64,000 bases of DNA from Apoderus coryli. Taxonomy: Eukaryota > Arthropoda > Insecta > Coleoptera > Attelabidae. The notes beneath the pieces were generated by a model, which worked only from the letters and a program-made list of their open reading frames with translations, did no database searches and was not told the origin of the DNA. Position 1 is the stretch's first letter, and each line of letters starts with the position of its first letter. The stretch is taken from contig OU452198.1 of assembly GCA_911728435.2 (NCBI GenBank), positions 39,709,902 through 39,773,901 of the forward strand, read 5' to 3'. The position numbers and the translations under genes are program-made. Below, in pieces: positions 21,068 to 31,813 of the stretch.

Positions 21068-22574
21068 GACTCAGAAGCAACAGTTCTTCCTCAGTCCGTA
21101 GACTGCAAAATCGATTCAGAACCGGTAATGAACTGATTCTGTTTTCACCGCGAACGCCAAACTGTTTGATTCTATTACTAGTAGTTCGATAATTTTTTCA
21201 CCACGAACGCCGAAATCGAAACTGCGTCCAATTATCCAAGTCCTCAAAATGATTAGCTCGAATATATTCTTCGCGGCACCCTATATAGGCAAAACTAAAT
21301 TTATGTCGTCATTTAACCGTTTCAACATAATATGTGCGTTTTAAACCTGGCAACACCAGACTTCGATTACAATCTGAACTCCCAAAACTCGTCTGACTGC
21401 GCAGCGGCGCGGTCAGACCATAATTTAGTACAACTTGCATGTTTACCGAAGAGGACCCTACAAATGGTTTATAGTTTGTATAAATAGCGGGTAATGGCGA
21501 TTTTTGTTCCAAAAGAAGCGAGGCAAATTAGTTCTTTATTATTTAAGACCAAAAACCATATCATCCATTGATTTTTTGCTTTAATTCATCTCTATTTAAG
21601 GTAAGCTTTATAATAAGTTAAGGAAAAGTGTCAAATTCTGTGAGTCTCCAAGTTTACCAGAACCCAATCCTAAATTATTCATGACAATGTATTAATTGCA
21701 ACAATTATTATTTTTCTCCTTATTTGAGCCGAGTTTTTTTTTAAACCAAATAGTTCAATTATTCATCTGTGAACTAGAAATAAATTTGTTCACAAAATAT
21801 AAACCTAACCTTATCTTCTTCTTCCTCTAGTTTTGGCTCCTGTCGGGCTATTCTAGAAAACCAGGTAGTAGAACAATCGACCGAAGCGCGGTACAGCATA
21901 CTAAATTAGCACAGCCTTGTCTCCCTAGTTTTCAAGAATAGATCCTCAGCAATTTTGTTCGCTTAAAGAAAACCTTATCTAGATGCTGAACGTCACGTCA
22001 ATATCTATCTATCTTCTTTTCTACAGCTAGCATCTATGTGTTGCTAAAATAGGCGTTACCTTTATACCGCGATCACTCTTCGCATTTGAATAGGAACTGA
22101 CCCGCTCACAAAGCTTATAAATTAAAGTGTACAGCAGCTGATCTGACCGCTCAACTCGCTCGTTCATAAAAGGAACGAGAAAAATCATAGTTGGCTATGA
22201 AACTTTTTTATGTGCTTTCTCTTCATTAATTTGACATTTGACGGGGCAAAATAATTTCTGCCATCATTTTCAAGTATATCAAAATCAAATATTCTTTTGA
22301 TTTCGTTATTTAATAAAACCTGATAAAGTCCATAGCTTCAGACCACTGACCTAAATATATTATGCCTAATCCAAAGCGGACCAAATATAGTTTGCATGCC
22401 TGAAGCAAAGATTAATAATTATTGATTTCTACAGGCAAAGATTATTAATTAATTAAAGAAATAACATACTAGGTAGGTACTCCTGAAAATATATTTCATT
22501 TTACATAAAATTCTTCTATAAAATATAAAATATGCTACATATATATACATATATACACAAAACACAAACATTCT
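21068..22574. other. no gene recognised
   Basis: Right flank of the retrotransposon, including the ACCGCGAACGC motifs, then AT-rich DNA. A TATAAATAG box-like sequence occurs at about 21479, but no coding exon follows that I can recognise. Confidence 0.4.
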
Positions 22575-23841
22575 TCACTTTCTTTTGTAAAATGCCATGA
22601 TTATTGTATTTCCCACGGCTCCTACCATCGAAAACATGGGAAGACGATTGCTGAAATGCAAAATCAGTATTTAAGTAGGTACACATTCTTTGGATTTACT
22701 GGAGTTTGATTGATGATAATTGTTTTGCTGTGAACTATTTAGCTCCATCTTAATACTTAGTCTTAACCATCTGGCTATTCTTGTGAAGAGGCTTATATAG
22801 AAAATTATTATTTGAAACAAACACATGTATTTACATAAAAAAACATTTCAACGTTCAAAAGATTTACATACTTGAAATCATCAATTTCAGTTTATCTATA
22901 AAAAAAAGTTGTATAAAAGCGGTCTCCTCTTACCTTCGACAGTTGACCGGAGTAGCAGTCGTAATGGCACCAACAAGAAAAAACGGAAACAGCAGTGAGA
23001 ATATGCATCCGCTAAAACAAAACAAAGTTTACATGTAAGCATTTCTGGGAGTATTGCGTAACGACTGATTGAAAATGTGAGATAATTCTAGTGAGGTGAG
23101 TCATCATAATTTCTATTTCATTAAAACACCACTGTTTCAACGCTATTAGAAATAAACACAAGTTTGTCCTCAATTTACGTAAATTAATCAGTTGCTAAAT
23201 ACCTTATAATGAAACTGTCAAATGAATTGGTCATCACTGCTAGTGGGAAACCAAATCCAACAAAATAAGCCCAATTAACTTCAATACATTTCACTCGTTT
23301 GTGTATTTGCCAGCCCATATAGTACCATTTGTACTCGAACATATATAGTGAATACAATAATGCTAGTTGTAGCAAAGACAGTACGTAACCGACACCATAC
23401 GGTATATAAGTTGTCATCTGTGCCTGTACTACAAACAGGCATTCAATGACATTACTGAATAAAGTATCGGCAACCATTGTGGGCCGGCTTAAGACCCTTC
23501 GTTCGCCTTTAATCCGCAGACAAGTATTCTCAGCAATGTCCTGAAATAGAATTCATAATTCTTGACAAGGCAAATAAATGTGTAAAATTAAAATACTAAC
23601 CTTGAAATAATAAAAATTGATAATTTTCGTAATCAAAAATAGAGGAATCAAAATTAAGACATGGTATAAGAATTTTGCAACGTGTTCCAGAAATGCCCAC
23701 ATAAATCCAATTGAGGCAACACATTCTGATGCACGAATGTGTTTCAAGAATGGAAACAAAACGTATTCAAAAAACAACACAACCAGTAGATATAGGAACC
23801 CGTTTAAAACTATACAGCTCAATAGCAACTCCAATGTGGAC
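22575..23841 (-). CDS. EI24: EI24 (etoposide-induced 2.4) homolog, C-terminal four exons; 5' end not found
   Basis: Endoplasmic-reticulum multi-pass protein linked to autophagy and p53 response in vertebrates (family knowledge). Exons: 23841-23601, 23540-23203, 23011-22934 and 22650-22575, with phases 0, 2 and 2 at the joins. Diagnostic sequence: LLIPLFLITKIINFYYF-like membrane segment, KDIAENT at the first join (compare human QDIAD), YGVGYVLSLLQLALLYSLYM, FEYKWYYMGWQIHKRVKCIE, VNWAYFVGFGFPLAVMT, then IIS-GCIFSLLFPFFL across the next join. The last exon ends FYKRK. Exon 23841 begins with one base of a split codon, so at least one upstream exon exists. None was recognised within 2 kb upstream, and a simple ATG at 23927 would read through the acceptor. 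Confidence 0.9.
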
Positions 23842-24840
23842 CTGAAAATAGAATTATTATGTATGTGTAAAAAGTCAAAAAGTATAACTTTGATTTCTGT
23901 GTACTCGGTATGCCGATTTTCCATCAAACAGACTTGTCTATCTCACGTTTTTTGTTGCAATATTGTTTTTTTTTAACACGTGTTTTTGTTGTGACCGTTT
24001 GGTGGAAGACCGGTACTAGAAATATTTACGGATTTTTAGCAATTCTCTTGGTACAGTTGATACCCGTCGTCTTATCTGAGATCTCGTAGGACTGTGTCTG
24101 TCGATTCTTTGTCTAAATACTTTGTCTGGAGAAAAAATGGCCACTGTACCCTTAATACTATCGAAAAATCCCTTTACGAAATTTGTGCGGAAGTCCTAAA
24201 ATTATTATTTCATTTTGAATAAATAAACTTTAGTGCATGTAATTTCAGTAAACTTACCCCAAACATTTTGTTTTCACTAAAATCTTTATTTCCCATAACA
24301 TTTACACCATCCAGCTGATGAAAGCGAAAAGGGCGAGCACAACAAACTAACGAGAATGTTATCTGTCTGGAGGTACCCCCTCCATGTGAGATGCACACTG
24401 GTAACCGCCATGTTCTAGGTTACCTCAGTGGCGTGTGCTTTTGCTAATTTTTCGTTGGATCTCAGTGAACAGTGGCGTAGGTTTTAAATTTTTTTTTATC
24501 AGTTTAGGCATTGGAAGGCTCAAGTCAATTTGACGATTATTGCCGGACATTAGAAAATGGTGATTATACCTACGGCATATTATTTTATAATGAATGGTAG
24601 CTACTCTTTTTTTTGAAAAGAATTTAACTGTTTTTTGTTTTCCAGTAAATCAAGAAAAAACAAGGATTGAGAAGTTCAAATAACACTAATATCCTTGAAG
24701 ATGTGCAGATCAGACTGACATCTCAATGCCCGCCAATGTTTGTGCCAAACTCTCCTTCAGAAGACAGATCAGTAAAGAAATCAATTTTTTACTTCCTACA
24801 TCGAAAAATTTATTAATGGAATTAATAAATGAGTGGGAAA
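23842..24840. other. EI24 upstream region; no exon identified
   Basis: A minus-strand donor-like GTAAGTTT occurs at about 24255-24248, after a frame reading NKDFSENKMFG. Upstream, an ATGGCGGTTACC start-like context lies at about 24412. It does not encode anything resembling the EI24 N-terminus, so an exon call is not justified. Confidence 0.3.
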
Positions 24841-24844
24841 TTTT

Positions 24845-25245
24845 TTAGGTTACCCCGTAGATAACCTCTTTCACCATAATGTATTCTTGATTGAAAATAA
24901 ACTAAAAAAATAAAAAGTTTTTCTATTTATTAGGTTCTGTCGTGTCTAAAAGTCTTAAAAAATAAATAGAAACATTTTTGAGTTACCCCGTAGATAACCA
25001 TTAGGAGCTTGTAGTTTCACCTCAAAAAAATCTTGAATTAAAATGTAAAGAAATCAAAAAATTATTCAAAATATTACATTTTTGTCTTTAACAAAATAAA
25101 GAAATACATTTTTGACCACCCCGTATATAAATTTAAAGTGCACGCTAAAAATTTCCAAAGATTTAAAAGTTTTTCGTTTGCAATCTGAAAAATTTGTTAA
25201 ATGGGGGCTAATTAATGTTTTTTTTTTCTTTTGTATCACCCTGTA
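24845..25245. repeat. three imperfect tandem units with CCCCGTA boxes
   Basis: GTTACCCCGTAGATAACC occurs at about 24848 and 24984, and ACCACCCCGTATATAA at about 25118, each followed by an AT-rich segment with similar TTGAATT/AAAAAATT wording. The third unit ends at a CACCCTGTAC motif like a mariner end. Spacing is about 135 bp. Confidence 0.45.
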
Positions 25246-25622
25246 CATGCATGTATCTATCCATACAGAGTAGGTATCTAGTAAGTATAATACAAAATAC
25301 CTATAAACTTGAAATTTGCTCTAAAAAATTATTGCTTCGCCCTTTATATAACATGGTATAATCACAGTATAATAAATAATACAGTATTCTGACTTTCGCT
25401 TGCGAGCCGTCCTGCGCATATCGTCGCGCATGCCGCCATTATGGGTTAAAACGTCACAATAATCGCATTGACGTAGATAGATACCGTTCACTCCTGTGTT
25501 CAATATATAGTTCATTGTCGGCGTGTACGAGATAAATAAATATTGTGTTTGTAATCTAATTCTGTGTTTTTGGTATAGTGTTCGTGAGAATTAAAAGGAT
25601 TTTATTTTTATTAACGTATCTT

Positions 25623-25735
25623 ATGATTAATACAATGAACAATCAGGGTGGACATGTGTGTGCTGCAAAATGTTGTCCTAATAAGCGGTACACTTGCTGT
25701 AAACATTTTTTTCGCTTCCCCACAGATCCTGTTAG
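25623..25735 (+). CDS. THAP-domain first exon
   Basis: ATG at 25623 gives MINTMNNQGGHVCAAKCCPN, then KHFFRFPTDPVR, ending in a GTGAGT donor at 25736. The pattern C-x4-C, then FFRFPxDP is the N-terminal half of the THAP zinc finger, a DNA-binding domain used by P transposases and by genes derived from them. The second half (Trp and C-x2-H) would be on the next exon, which is not found. A retrotransposon fragment lies in the following intron. The exon itself has no stop. Confidence 0.65.
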
Positions 25736-25914
25736 GTGAGTAACAAGTAAAAATAAAGATGAATACTAGATAATTTTACGTTTATGACAACTATTTGTAT
25801 AACCGTAAAATTTATATTACGAAATGGCAGTATCTAATATGTTTTTAAACTAAATGAAAGTAAAACATAAACACAAGTTGTCTCGTGGCGAGATAGCATG
25901 ATAACGCAATCAGC

Positions 25915-26545
25915 TAGGGGTTATATTATTGACAATATATATATGGCCCTTGTTTGACTAAAATTGCTGAGAACAGGATTCAGTTGATGCAGAATTCAGG
26001 CACACGGCTTGTATGTGGAATTCGTAGGGGTGAAAGAGGCTAGCAATAAGATTAAGGAAATCGGCTGGTTAAGAATGAAACAACGTCGGATTTTCATTCA
26101 CTAATTTTGATTAATAGAAATCATGAGATGGAAATAGGCCGAATACTTATATGAAATATTGAAGTTCCGGGGATCGGTGTATGATGTGAATATTCCCCAT
26201 AAAACTGTCAATGCGCCATCGCTAGACTCAACATCAATCTTTGAGCGGTCATTTTCCTATACGGTTTCAAAATATTACAACGCTCTACCGGAGAATATAA
26301 AAAGTTTACAGAGGTTTTCGTTTAAGAGCGCTGTCTGACACGTAATAGAACAAATGAATTTGTAAACATAAGCTACCTACTTAATTTGGCCAGCGATGTA
26401 AAACTATTTTCAGAGAGGTTTAAGCTAAAATATAAGTTACGTTTAGGTTAAGTTAGGAAGCACTGCTTCAACTTTTATAAAAATGTCTTTTTTACTAATA
26501 AAGTTTATTTTTGTTGTGTTTATTATTATTATTAAAAAGCACCCA
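25915..26545 (+). pseudogene. 3' fragment of a non-LTR retrotransposon
   Basis: Broken frames resemble the C-terminal region after the RT domain: QNSGTRLVCG across a frame change, IKEIGWLRMKQRRIFIH, ERSFSYTVSKYYNALPENIK and LQRFSFKSAV. It ends with AATAAAGTTTATT and a TTATTATTATT tract near 26530. Several stops and shifts are present. Confidence 0.65.
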
Positions 26546-26896
26546 ATCATGTCAACATTTAACCACCACTCAAGGCTGTTTTCAATCTCTATGACACACC
26601 ACAAATATTTCTGAAATTGACAGCGATATTATTATGTACTTAAATATTTTTACAAAAATGAAAATACAATACTGTGGTTAGAAACCGAAAACTATAATTA
26701 TTCTTAGTCAGGACCTGACTTGTAACCCAAAATGGCGGCGTCATACGTCACAGTTTATTTCAAAGTCCCAACGTGGAGTCGGAATGCTGTACGTATTAAT
26801 GCTGTGGTATAATATTCAAACAACACAGATAACGGAGGCAACGCTGTCGTAATTTAGTAGGTTATGCCCATTGACCTTATACTATGGACCAGCTAT

Positions 26897-27343
26897 AGGG
26901 TTATTCTTTCGTACTGAACTAAGTGAACAATCTGAAAATTGTCAGTTCATTCACGATTGTGCGTATTCTTTCGACATCGGTCACTTCTAACAAACTGATT
27001 AAAATTCCTACCCCCCTTTCCGCTTACTGATCAACCTCTAGGTACCGGTTAGTTCGTTCAGTTAACAGTTAACCTCTATAAGTATTGAATATTGAGAGAT
27101 AATAATTGGCATATGATTTCGAATCAAACCAATAAATTGTAAAAGTTTAAAACATGGATAATAATATCATGGAAGAAATAATTTTCCAGTTTTCAGAGCA
27201 GATTTGGTTGTTTTCGAGGTTAAGTGAAAGACAATCACAAAAAAGATGATCTTTCGGTTTCGCCAAATATTCAGTTCAGTATAATCACATTCAGTTTAAT
27301 CACATTCACTTGTTCACACCAATCACTACGAAAGAATAACCCT
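26897..27343. mobile_element. MITE copy 2 (447 bp), AGGGTTATTCTTTCGTA termini
   Basis: Near-identical to 16230-16669, same orientation, with small indels (for example a duplicated TCAGTTTAATCACAT near 27290). The 3-bp duplication TAT is at 26894-26896 and 27344-27346. No coding sequence. Confidence 0.88.
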
Positions 27344-27476
27344 TATATTGTTGCATTAATCTATACCCGGGTGCGACAAGGATAGAGCTAGAGTGGGTAA
27401 AAAGAAATTTGTTTACTGTGTAGTTAAATGGGATTTCCATGTAGTTCCAACACTTTTTTTATAGTTTTTTTAAAAA

Positions 27477-27870
27477 TGGTAACGTCCTGCAGTGCGGTAA
27501 ATTGTACACAAAAGTAGAAGAAAGATATCCAAATAAAATTCCATAAGTAGATAATTTCCATATGGTTGAAATACTCATTCAAACGTAGTATAACCTTCAA
27601 GCCTATATTATTATATTAGATTTCAAAAGGATCCAAATTTAAGAAAATTATAGGTAGTAGCAACTAGAAGAAATGGTTACAAACCAAGGAATAGCGCTGT
27701 TCTTTGTGGTCTCCACTTCGTAGAAACGGACGGGAAAAAATGTGCATGGTAACAGAGTATCGAAGAAAACTGCTGTGCCGTCTCATTTTGATTTTCCTCC
27801 TTATTTAACCAAAACATTCAAAAAACGAAGACTTTTAAAGCGAGGACTCCTTTTAAATCCGGAAGGTAAG
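27477..27870 (+). pseudogene. THAP-domain pseudogene
   Basis: Exon 1 begins MVTSCSAVNCTQK, then a TAG stop, then KKDIQIKFHK before a GTAGAT donor-like site. After an AG near 27617 it reads FQKDPNLRKL, a TAG where THAP domains carry Trp, then VVATRRNGYKPRNSAVLCGL and HF. All C2CH positions (C, C, C, H) are present, but two in-frame stops kill it; later frames (PPYLTKTFKKRRLLKRGLL) need a shift. The Trp codon appears mutated TGG to TAG. Confidence 0.75.
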
Positions 27871-28229
27871 ACAACATAAGGTTGGCGATTATGCAAAGTT
27901 TTGTTACAAAGAGGTTGTAAAAAATCCGTATTTTCTCAGATTTCTTTAAGGTTCAGGACAAGCTTCTCAGTCAGGTAATACTGAAAATGACCCCACATAG
28001 AGTCAATGGAAGCCACCATGTACAGAAAAAAATACTTTTAAAATGTGCAGCTTAAGACAACCTATATAACTTTTATTTTTAACGATAATATCGAAGGTTT
28101 ACCCACTAATGACTCACCCTGTATATTATCCAATCGTCTAAAACGATTAATGTAGGCAGTCAATAAAACGACCAAAACTGAATAATAAATAAATATTTTG
28201 TGTTTTTTTTTCTAGAGCATATCCTTCCA

Positions 28230-28372
28230 ATATTTTTAAATTTTCTCTCTCTGTCTCTCTCTTTATATTATTGCCCTTTACAACGCCATTTCTTTAGATA
28301 TTGTGAGAATTCTTGGACCTACAGTTTAGCGTGGAATCCGAAGCACGGTCATCGACGGCCAGATGCCAGAAC
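28230..28372 (+). repeat. dispersed repeat hosting P-like copy 2
   Basis: CT-rich start (28240-28262), then TATTATTGCCCTTTACAAC, then TTGGACCTACAGTTTAGCGT and GGAATCCGAAGCACGGTCAT. Matches in reverse the two flanks of P-like copy 1 (10085-10001 joined to 8357-8290). GCCAGAAC at 28365-28372 abuts the P-like end. Confidence 0.7.
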
Positions 28373-29695
28373 CATATAAATCTTATATTATATATATACC
28401 CTAGAATGCTAATTAAATCCAGCCGAATACCAAAAAGAGTAACAGAGCTGCCATATTTAAAACTATTTTGTCGTTCGCCTTACAGAATTTATGCGACATA
28501 TCTGGTTTATAAATAAATCCATATGTTGCCTCATACGAAACTGCTTGACAAAATCAAATAATTAAATGTTATCGGTAAAATTGCATACTGTTTAGTTTTC
28601 AGCAATATGAACGAAACATTTTTTTCCAAATCTTATTAAATTTAGGAGATTTCGCAACAGCGTCTGTTTTCGCAAATGACGTTTCTCGTAGTGGGAACAT
28701 CTGTCAGAGTCGGCTTCACAACAATTCAGATAGGTTTTATAATTGAGTTATGGTTTTATTCGCGGTATATTTTAATTGTTCATAGATATTTGTGATTAAA
28801 ATTGTTTTTAATATTTGTTATTTTGGTTTTAGTTCGTTTATTTAACAAACAATGAGGTGTATAGTGTTGTGGTGTCAAAATGAAGGTCTCATTCCTGGTA
28901 TTAAATATTTTCAGTAAGTTATTGTTTCGGGTTTCTAACAGTCTGAGTTTGAGTCAATATGATACCATTGACATGATACTCATTTTTAGCTTGACAAAAA
29001 AAAGACATGTTTGGATGCGGGCATTGGGATCCTAGTACAGAAAATTTATGTGATGGTAATGTCATATGCAGTAAGCATTTCGCTGCAGAAGATATCATTT
29101 GTAGAGAAGACGGCAAGAGGATCACCCTCGTACCCGATGCAGTTACCAAACTTTTGTTGAAAAGAAGAGATTATGTAAATGAGAGTGGAAGTTAAATTCT
29201 TAATCGTTTGATATCAAGACACTGGTTACTTAAAAGCAGTCTGTCAAAAATGCATGATATGTATATCAAGAATATATTTCCTACGTTGTGTAGGTATACA
29301 AAGTTCGTTTGAAGTCACTGTTTCTTGCACCCCTTCTTTGAAGGCTGTAGAGAGGTAAGACGCCTAAGGTGGTTGTATAAACAAACAAATATTATATAAT
29401 AATAAAATAAATAATTAGAATGCTCAAGTCCTTAAGATATTTTCCAGTATTAGAATTTTTACTTATTTCTCGTTTCTGCTTAGATTTATTATTATTGGGT
29501 TGTACCTGTTAGACAATAAAGTATTTAGATATTTAATGTAATTTTTTATTTCTTAAATTCCTTTATTCCATTTTTTATTTGAATGTTACCAATACTGGTG
29601 ATCATGTGCATTATGGACAGCTCTACACTTTTGGTTACATTTTTGTACTACGGGATTATCATTCTAGAGTATATATATAATATAAGATTTCTGTG
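28373..29695 (+). mobile_element. P-like DNA transposon copy 2 (same family as 8366-9992)
   Basis: Ends CATATAAATCTTATATTATA and inverted CACAGAAATCTTATATTATA. The left flank GCCAGAAC is echoed on the right by GGCAGAAC at 29701-29708, after a short CTGTGG duplication, so the 8-bp duplication is imperfect. Shared segments are nearly identical to copy 1 by eye, but about 50 bp near the left end and about 160 bp near 29310 are absent. Non-autonomous. Confidence 0.85.
28852..29195 (+). pseudogene. THAP remnant of P-like copy 2
   Basis: Same two-exon arrangement as 8907-9253: MRCIVLWCQNEGLIPGIKYF, a GTAAGT donor, then a segment at 28988 onward with KKRHVWMRALG in one frame and HWDPSTENLCDGNVICSKHF in another. 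The frame break between Trp and the WDPS block is shared with copy 1. Confidence 0.65.
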
Positions 29696-30166
29696 GCTGT
29701 GGCAGAACCTATGACTAACATTACTTATGATTTACAAAAAAAGAATAGCAATATATCAACAACATAGGTACCTCAACACAGATTATTCCTGACGAATGGT
29801 GAACCTTTGTTATACATACTACTAATGTATATGATCAAGATCATAAGAAATATTAAATTACCAGAGAAATAAGTATTATTAATATACTAATTTTAATTAA
29901 TTAAACAGGCAAAGTTAGGTTTAATACGAAAATTGTAAATCTATTATAAAATTGAAACGCCATCTATTACGGACAAAAAAGCAGGCAAACAACACTAACT
30001 AAAACTAAGAGTACGTCGTTACTTATTCGTCGGAAACCACCCGGACCCAGACCGAGATGAAATTGACCTAGTAACTAGTAATCTTTAGTTTAGTTTCAAA
30101 CAAATCTAAATAATAATAATGTACCTACCTACGTACGTCTGCTTATTTAAGTATTTTTTCAAAATT

Positions 30167-30550
30167 ATAATATACCTATGAAGTGGTAGCTATACTATAA
30201 ACAATTCTAGTTGAAATACCGAGTTTGTTGGTATTCTCAGATATCTAAAAAGTTTCAGTGGATATAGTATTACAAAGTACTTACGTCGTTAAAAGTTTAT
30301 GTAGCTGGATGCAAAAAATTTTTGCATGTATTATAGCTTTTCTATAAACTTCATTAAGTGCAGTTTGCAATAGGTATTTCTGTATATCCCAGGTATCGAT
30401 TTTTTTCAACATTATAATGTACTTATTAAGTGGTAGCTATTTTGAAACATAAACAACTCTAGTTATAATAGTTTGTTGGTACCTAGTTGGTATTCTCAGA
30501 TCTCTAAAAAGTTAGATAGTAGATAATATAGTATTACAAAGTAGGTATTT
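30167..30550. repeat. two imperfect direct copies, about 240 bp apart
   Basis: AAGTGGTAGCTAT, then AACAATTCTAGTTG, GTTTGTTGGTA, GGTATTCTCAGAT, TCTAAAAAGTT and TATAGTATTACAAAGTA recur in order in 30180-30285 and 30425-30545, with substitutions and small indels. Confidence 0.7.
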
Positions 30551-30651
30551 ACTTGCATTGTTTGCAATACAATATGGTGTTTTTATTTGGTACTTACAGT
30601 TGATGTGGTGGTTGAATAACGGAATAATGTAAAATGTAAGAAAGCTACGGT

Positions 30652-30682
30652 CATTGTCTTTAAAAGGTTTATAAAGACAATG
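30652..30682. repeat. 31-bp hairpin of the TTTATAAAGACAATG family
   Basis: CATTGTCTTTA and TAAAGACAATG form an 11-bp perfect stem around AAAGGTTTA. GCTACGGTC on the left and GCTACGCGGTC on the right form a near-direct repeat. Core shared with the palindromes at 13288 and 45146. Confidence 0.65.
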
Positions 30683-31035
30683 CTACGCGGTCTTCCTTAT
30701 TCTTTTTTTCTATAATGACAATGAACAATGATTAGTCTAGTCACCGTAATCGAGGCTAATACGCTATTGTCATTTGTCATCACTGTCCTGTGTCCTGTAT
30801 AGAATCACTTTAGTGGGATCGAACTCTAGGCCCATTGCATGTAGCTGCCAGAGATATAGAGCAAAAGTTAGCTTATGTTGTAAATTAGAAAAAACGATCC
30901 TCAAAACCGTTTAAGTTATTCACGTTTTTTCCTTGTGCGTGTGCTCAGTAATAACGTAAACGTTAATTACGTGAAAATAAATGATGTTTCCAAAAACTCC
31001 CCGTTATTAGTTAGTAACACAGATCGAGAAATATA

Positions 31036-31082
31036 GTTAATAACAAAGACCTTAATAACTACTAAGGTCTTTGGTTAATAAC
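31036..31082. repeat. hairpin flanked by exact 9-bp direct repeats
   Basis: GTTAATAAC occurs at 31036-31044 and 31074-31082. Between them AAAGACCTTA and TAAGGTCTTT form a perfect 10-bp stem with an 8-nt loop. Confidence 0.75.
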
Positions 31083-31813
31083 AATACGGAACGTTAGTTG
31101 GCTAGTTGCATGACAAATAAGGGTTTCAAAAACGCACACTATTTGGACCATAAATTTTTAATATCTACATCACTACAGCATTACAAAACATTATTGACCC
31201 ACGAAATGAGACGACAACAATATGATTCAATAAAAATAAAGTGAAAATCGTGTGATAATTGTACAGCTATTTTTTTATAACATGCATAAAATGATTTTAC
31301 ATAATATATGTTTTCGGATGATGTACAGTAACTTTATATAAGAAATTTCCAGTTATGTATCGTATACATAGGTCAGAAGCATGCTACAAATATCATTCAT
31401 CATTCATTCATCAACATTTGTATCATGGGTCAGAAGTTGAATTTTAAAATTGCTCGAATTTCGAATCCATTTATTAAGAACTCTTAACCTAAATAGTCGC
31501 CGCGATATTGGCGCATGCGTCCGATAAAGTTCTTGTGGGTGCAAGGAAACTTATTATAAATTAAAATTAAACCCAGTTATCACAATTGGCAAATTGTAAA
31601 CATTTGAAAATACGAATACAATATGTATTTTATATAATATTTAAACAATGGAAAGTTGTATGAACATTCTAAATTCATAAAAGGATACATTCAATAGTTT
31701 GTGGCATGTAAAATGCAATTGGTTTATCACAAATATAATTTTACATGAGGTAAGGTATATTTCCATAACATATTAGAAAAGTAAACATAGCTTTTATTTT
31801 TAGGCAATCGATA

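Larger units (their letters stand above)
13980..21230. mobile_element. possible outer Harbinger-like element enclosing a nest of insertions
   Basis: GTTCGCGG-type motifs recur on both sides: CGTTCGCGGCCACG at about 13984 and, in inverse orientation, ACCGCGAACGC at about 14091, 21147 and 21200 (one variant ACCACGAACGCC). Left and right also share inverted GAATTGATTCTGAACTGAATCG-like sequence in parts. Between the inner insertions lies a short frame at 15838-15951 (YYPYYKDTVPQFREEEYREH) that may be a PIF/Harbinger remnant. Boundaries and a target duplication are not resolved. Confidence 0.3.
25363..26806 (+). mobile_element. second type of P-like THAP element, interrupted by a retrotransposon fragment
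   Basis: Left end CACAGTATAATAAATAATAC and right end inverted CACAGCATTAATACGTACAG, with imperfect inverted similarity for about 35 bp. Subterminal GCCGCCATTATGGGTTA (25432-25448) is matched in inverse by TAACCCAAAATGGCGGC (26723-26739). GTATAAT flanks both ends (25356-25362, 26807-26813). It contains a THAP first exon. CA...TG ends, a THAP domain and a 7- to 8-bp duplication suggest the P superfamily, but its ends differ from the copies at 8366 and 28373. Confidence 0.6.
29709..31813. other. no gene; AT-rich with a duplicated segment and two hairpins
   Basis: Upstream of the SLC35G1-like gene. An untranslated first exon for that gene may lie here but is not visible. The repeats at 30167-30550, 30652-30682 and 31036-31082 are listed separately. 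Confidence 0.4.

Noticed and set aside
23553..23927. EI24 starting at the ATG at 23927
   Set aside because: The first 29 codons run through an AG acceptor at 23842-23843 and do not resemble the EI24 N-terminus; a spliced upstream exon is more likely.
24219..24398. Possible upstream EI24 exon on the minus strand
   Set aside because: Has a donor-like site but no similarity to the EI24 N-terminus and contains a stop in the start-proximal frame.
28205..28265. CT-rich tract as an independent microsatellite
   Set aside because: It matches the flank of P-like copy 1 and is better explained as part of the dispersed host repeat.
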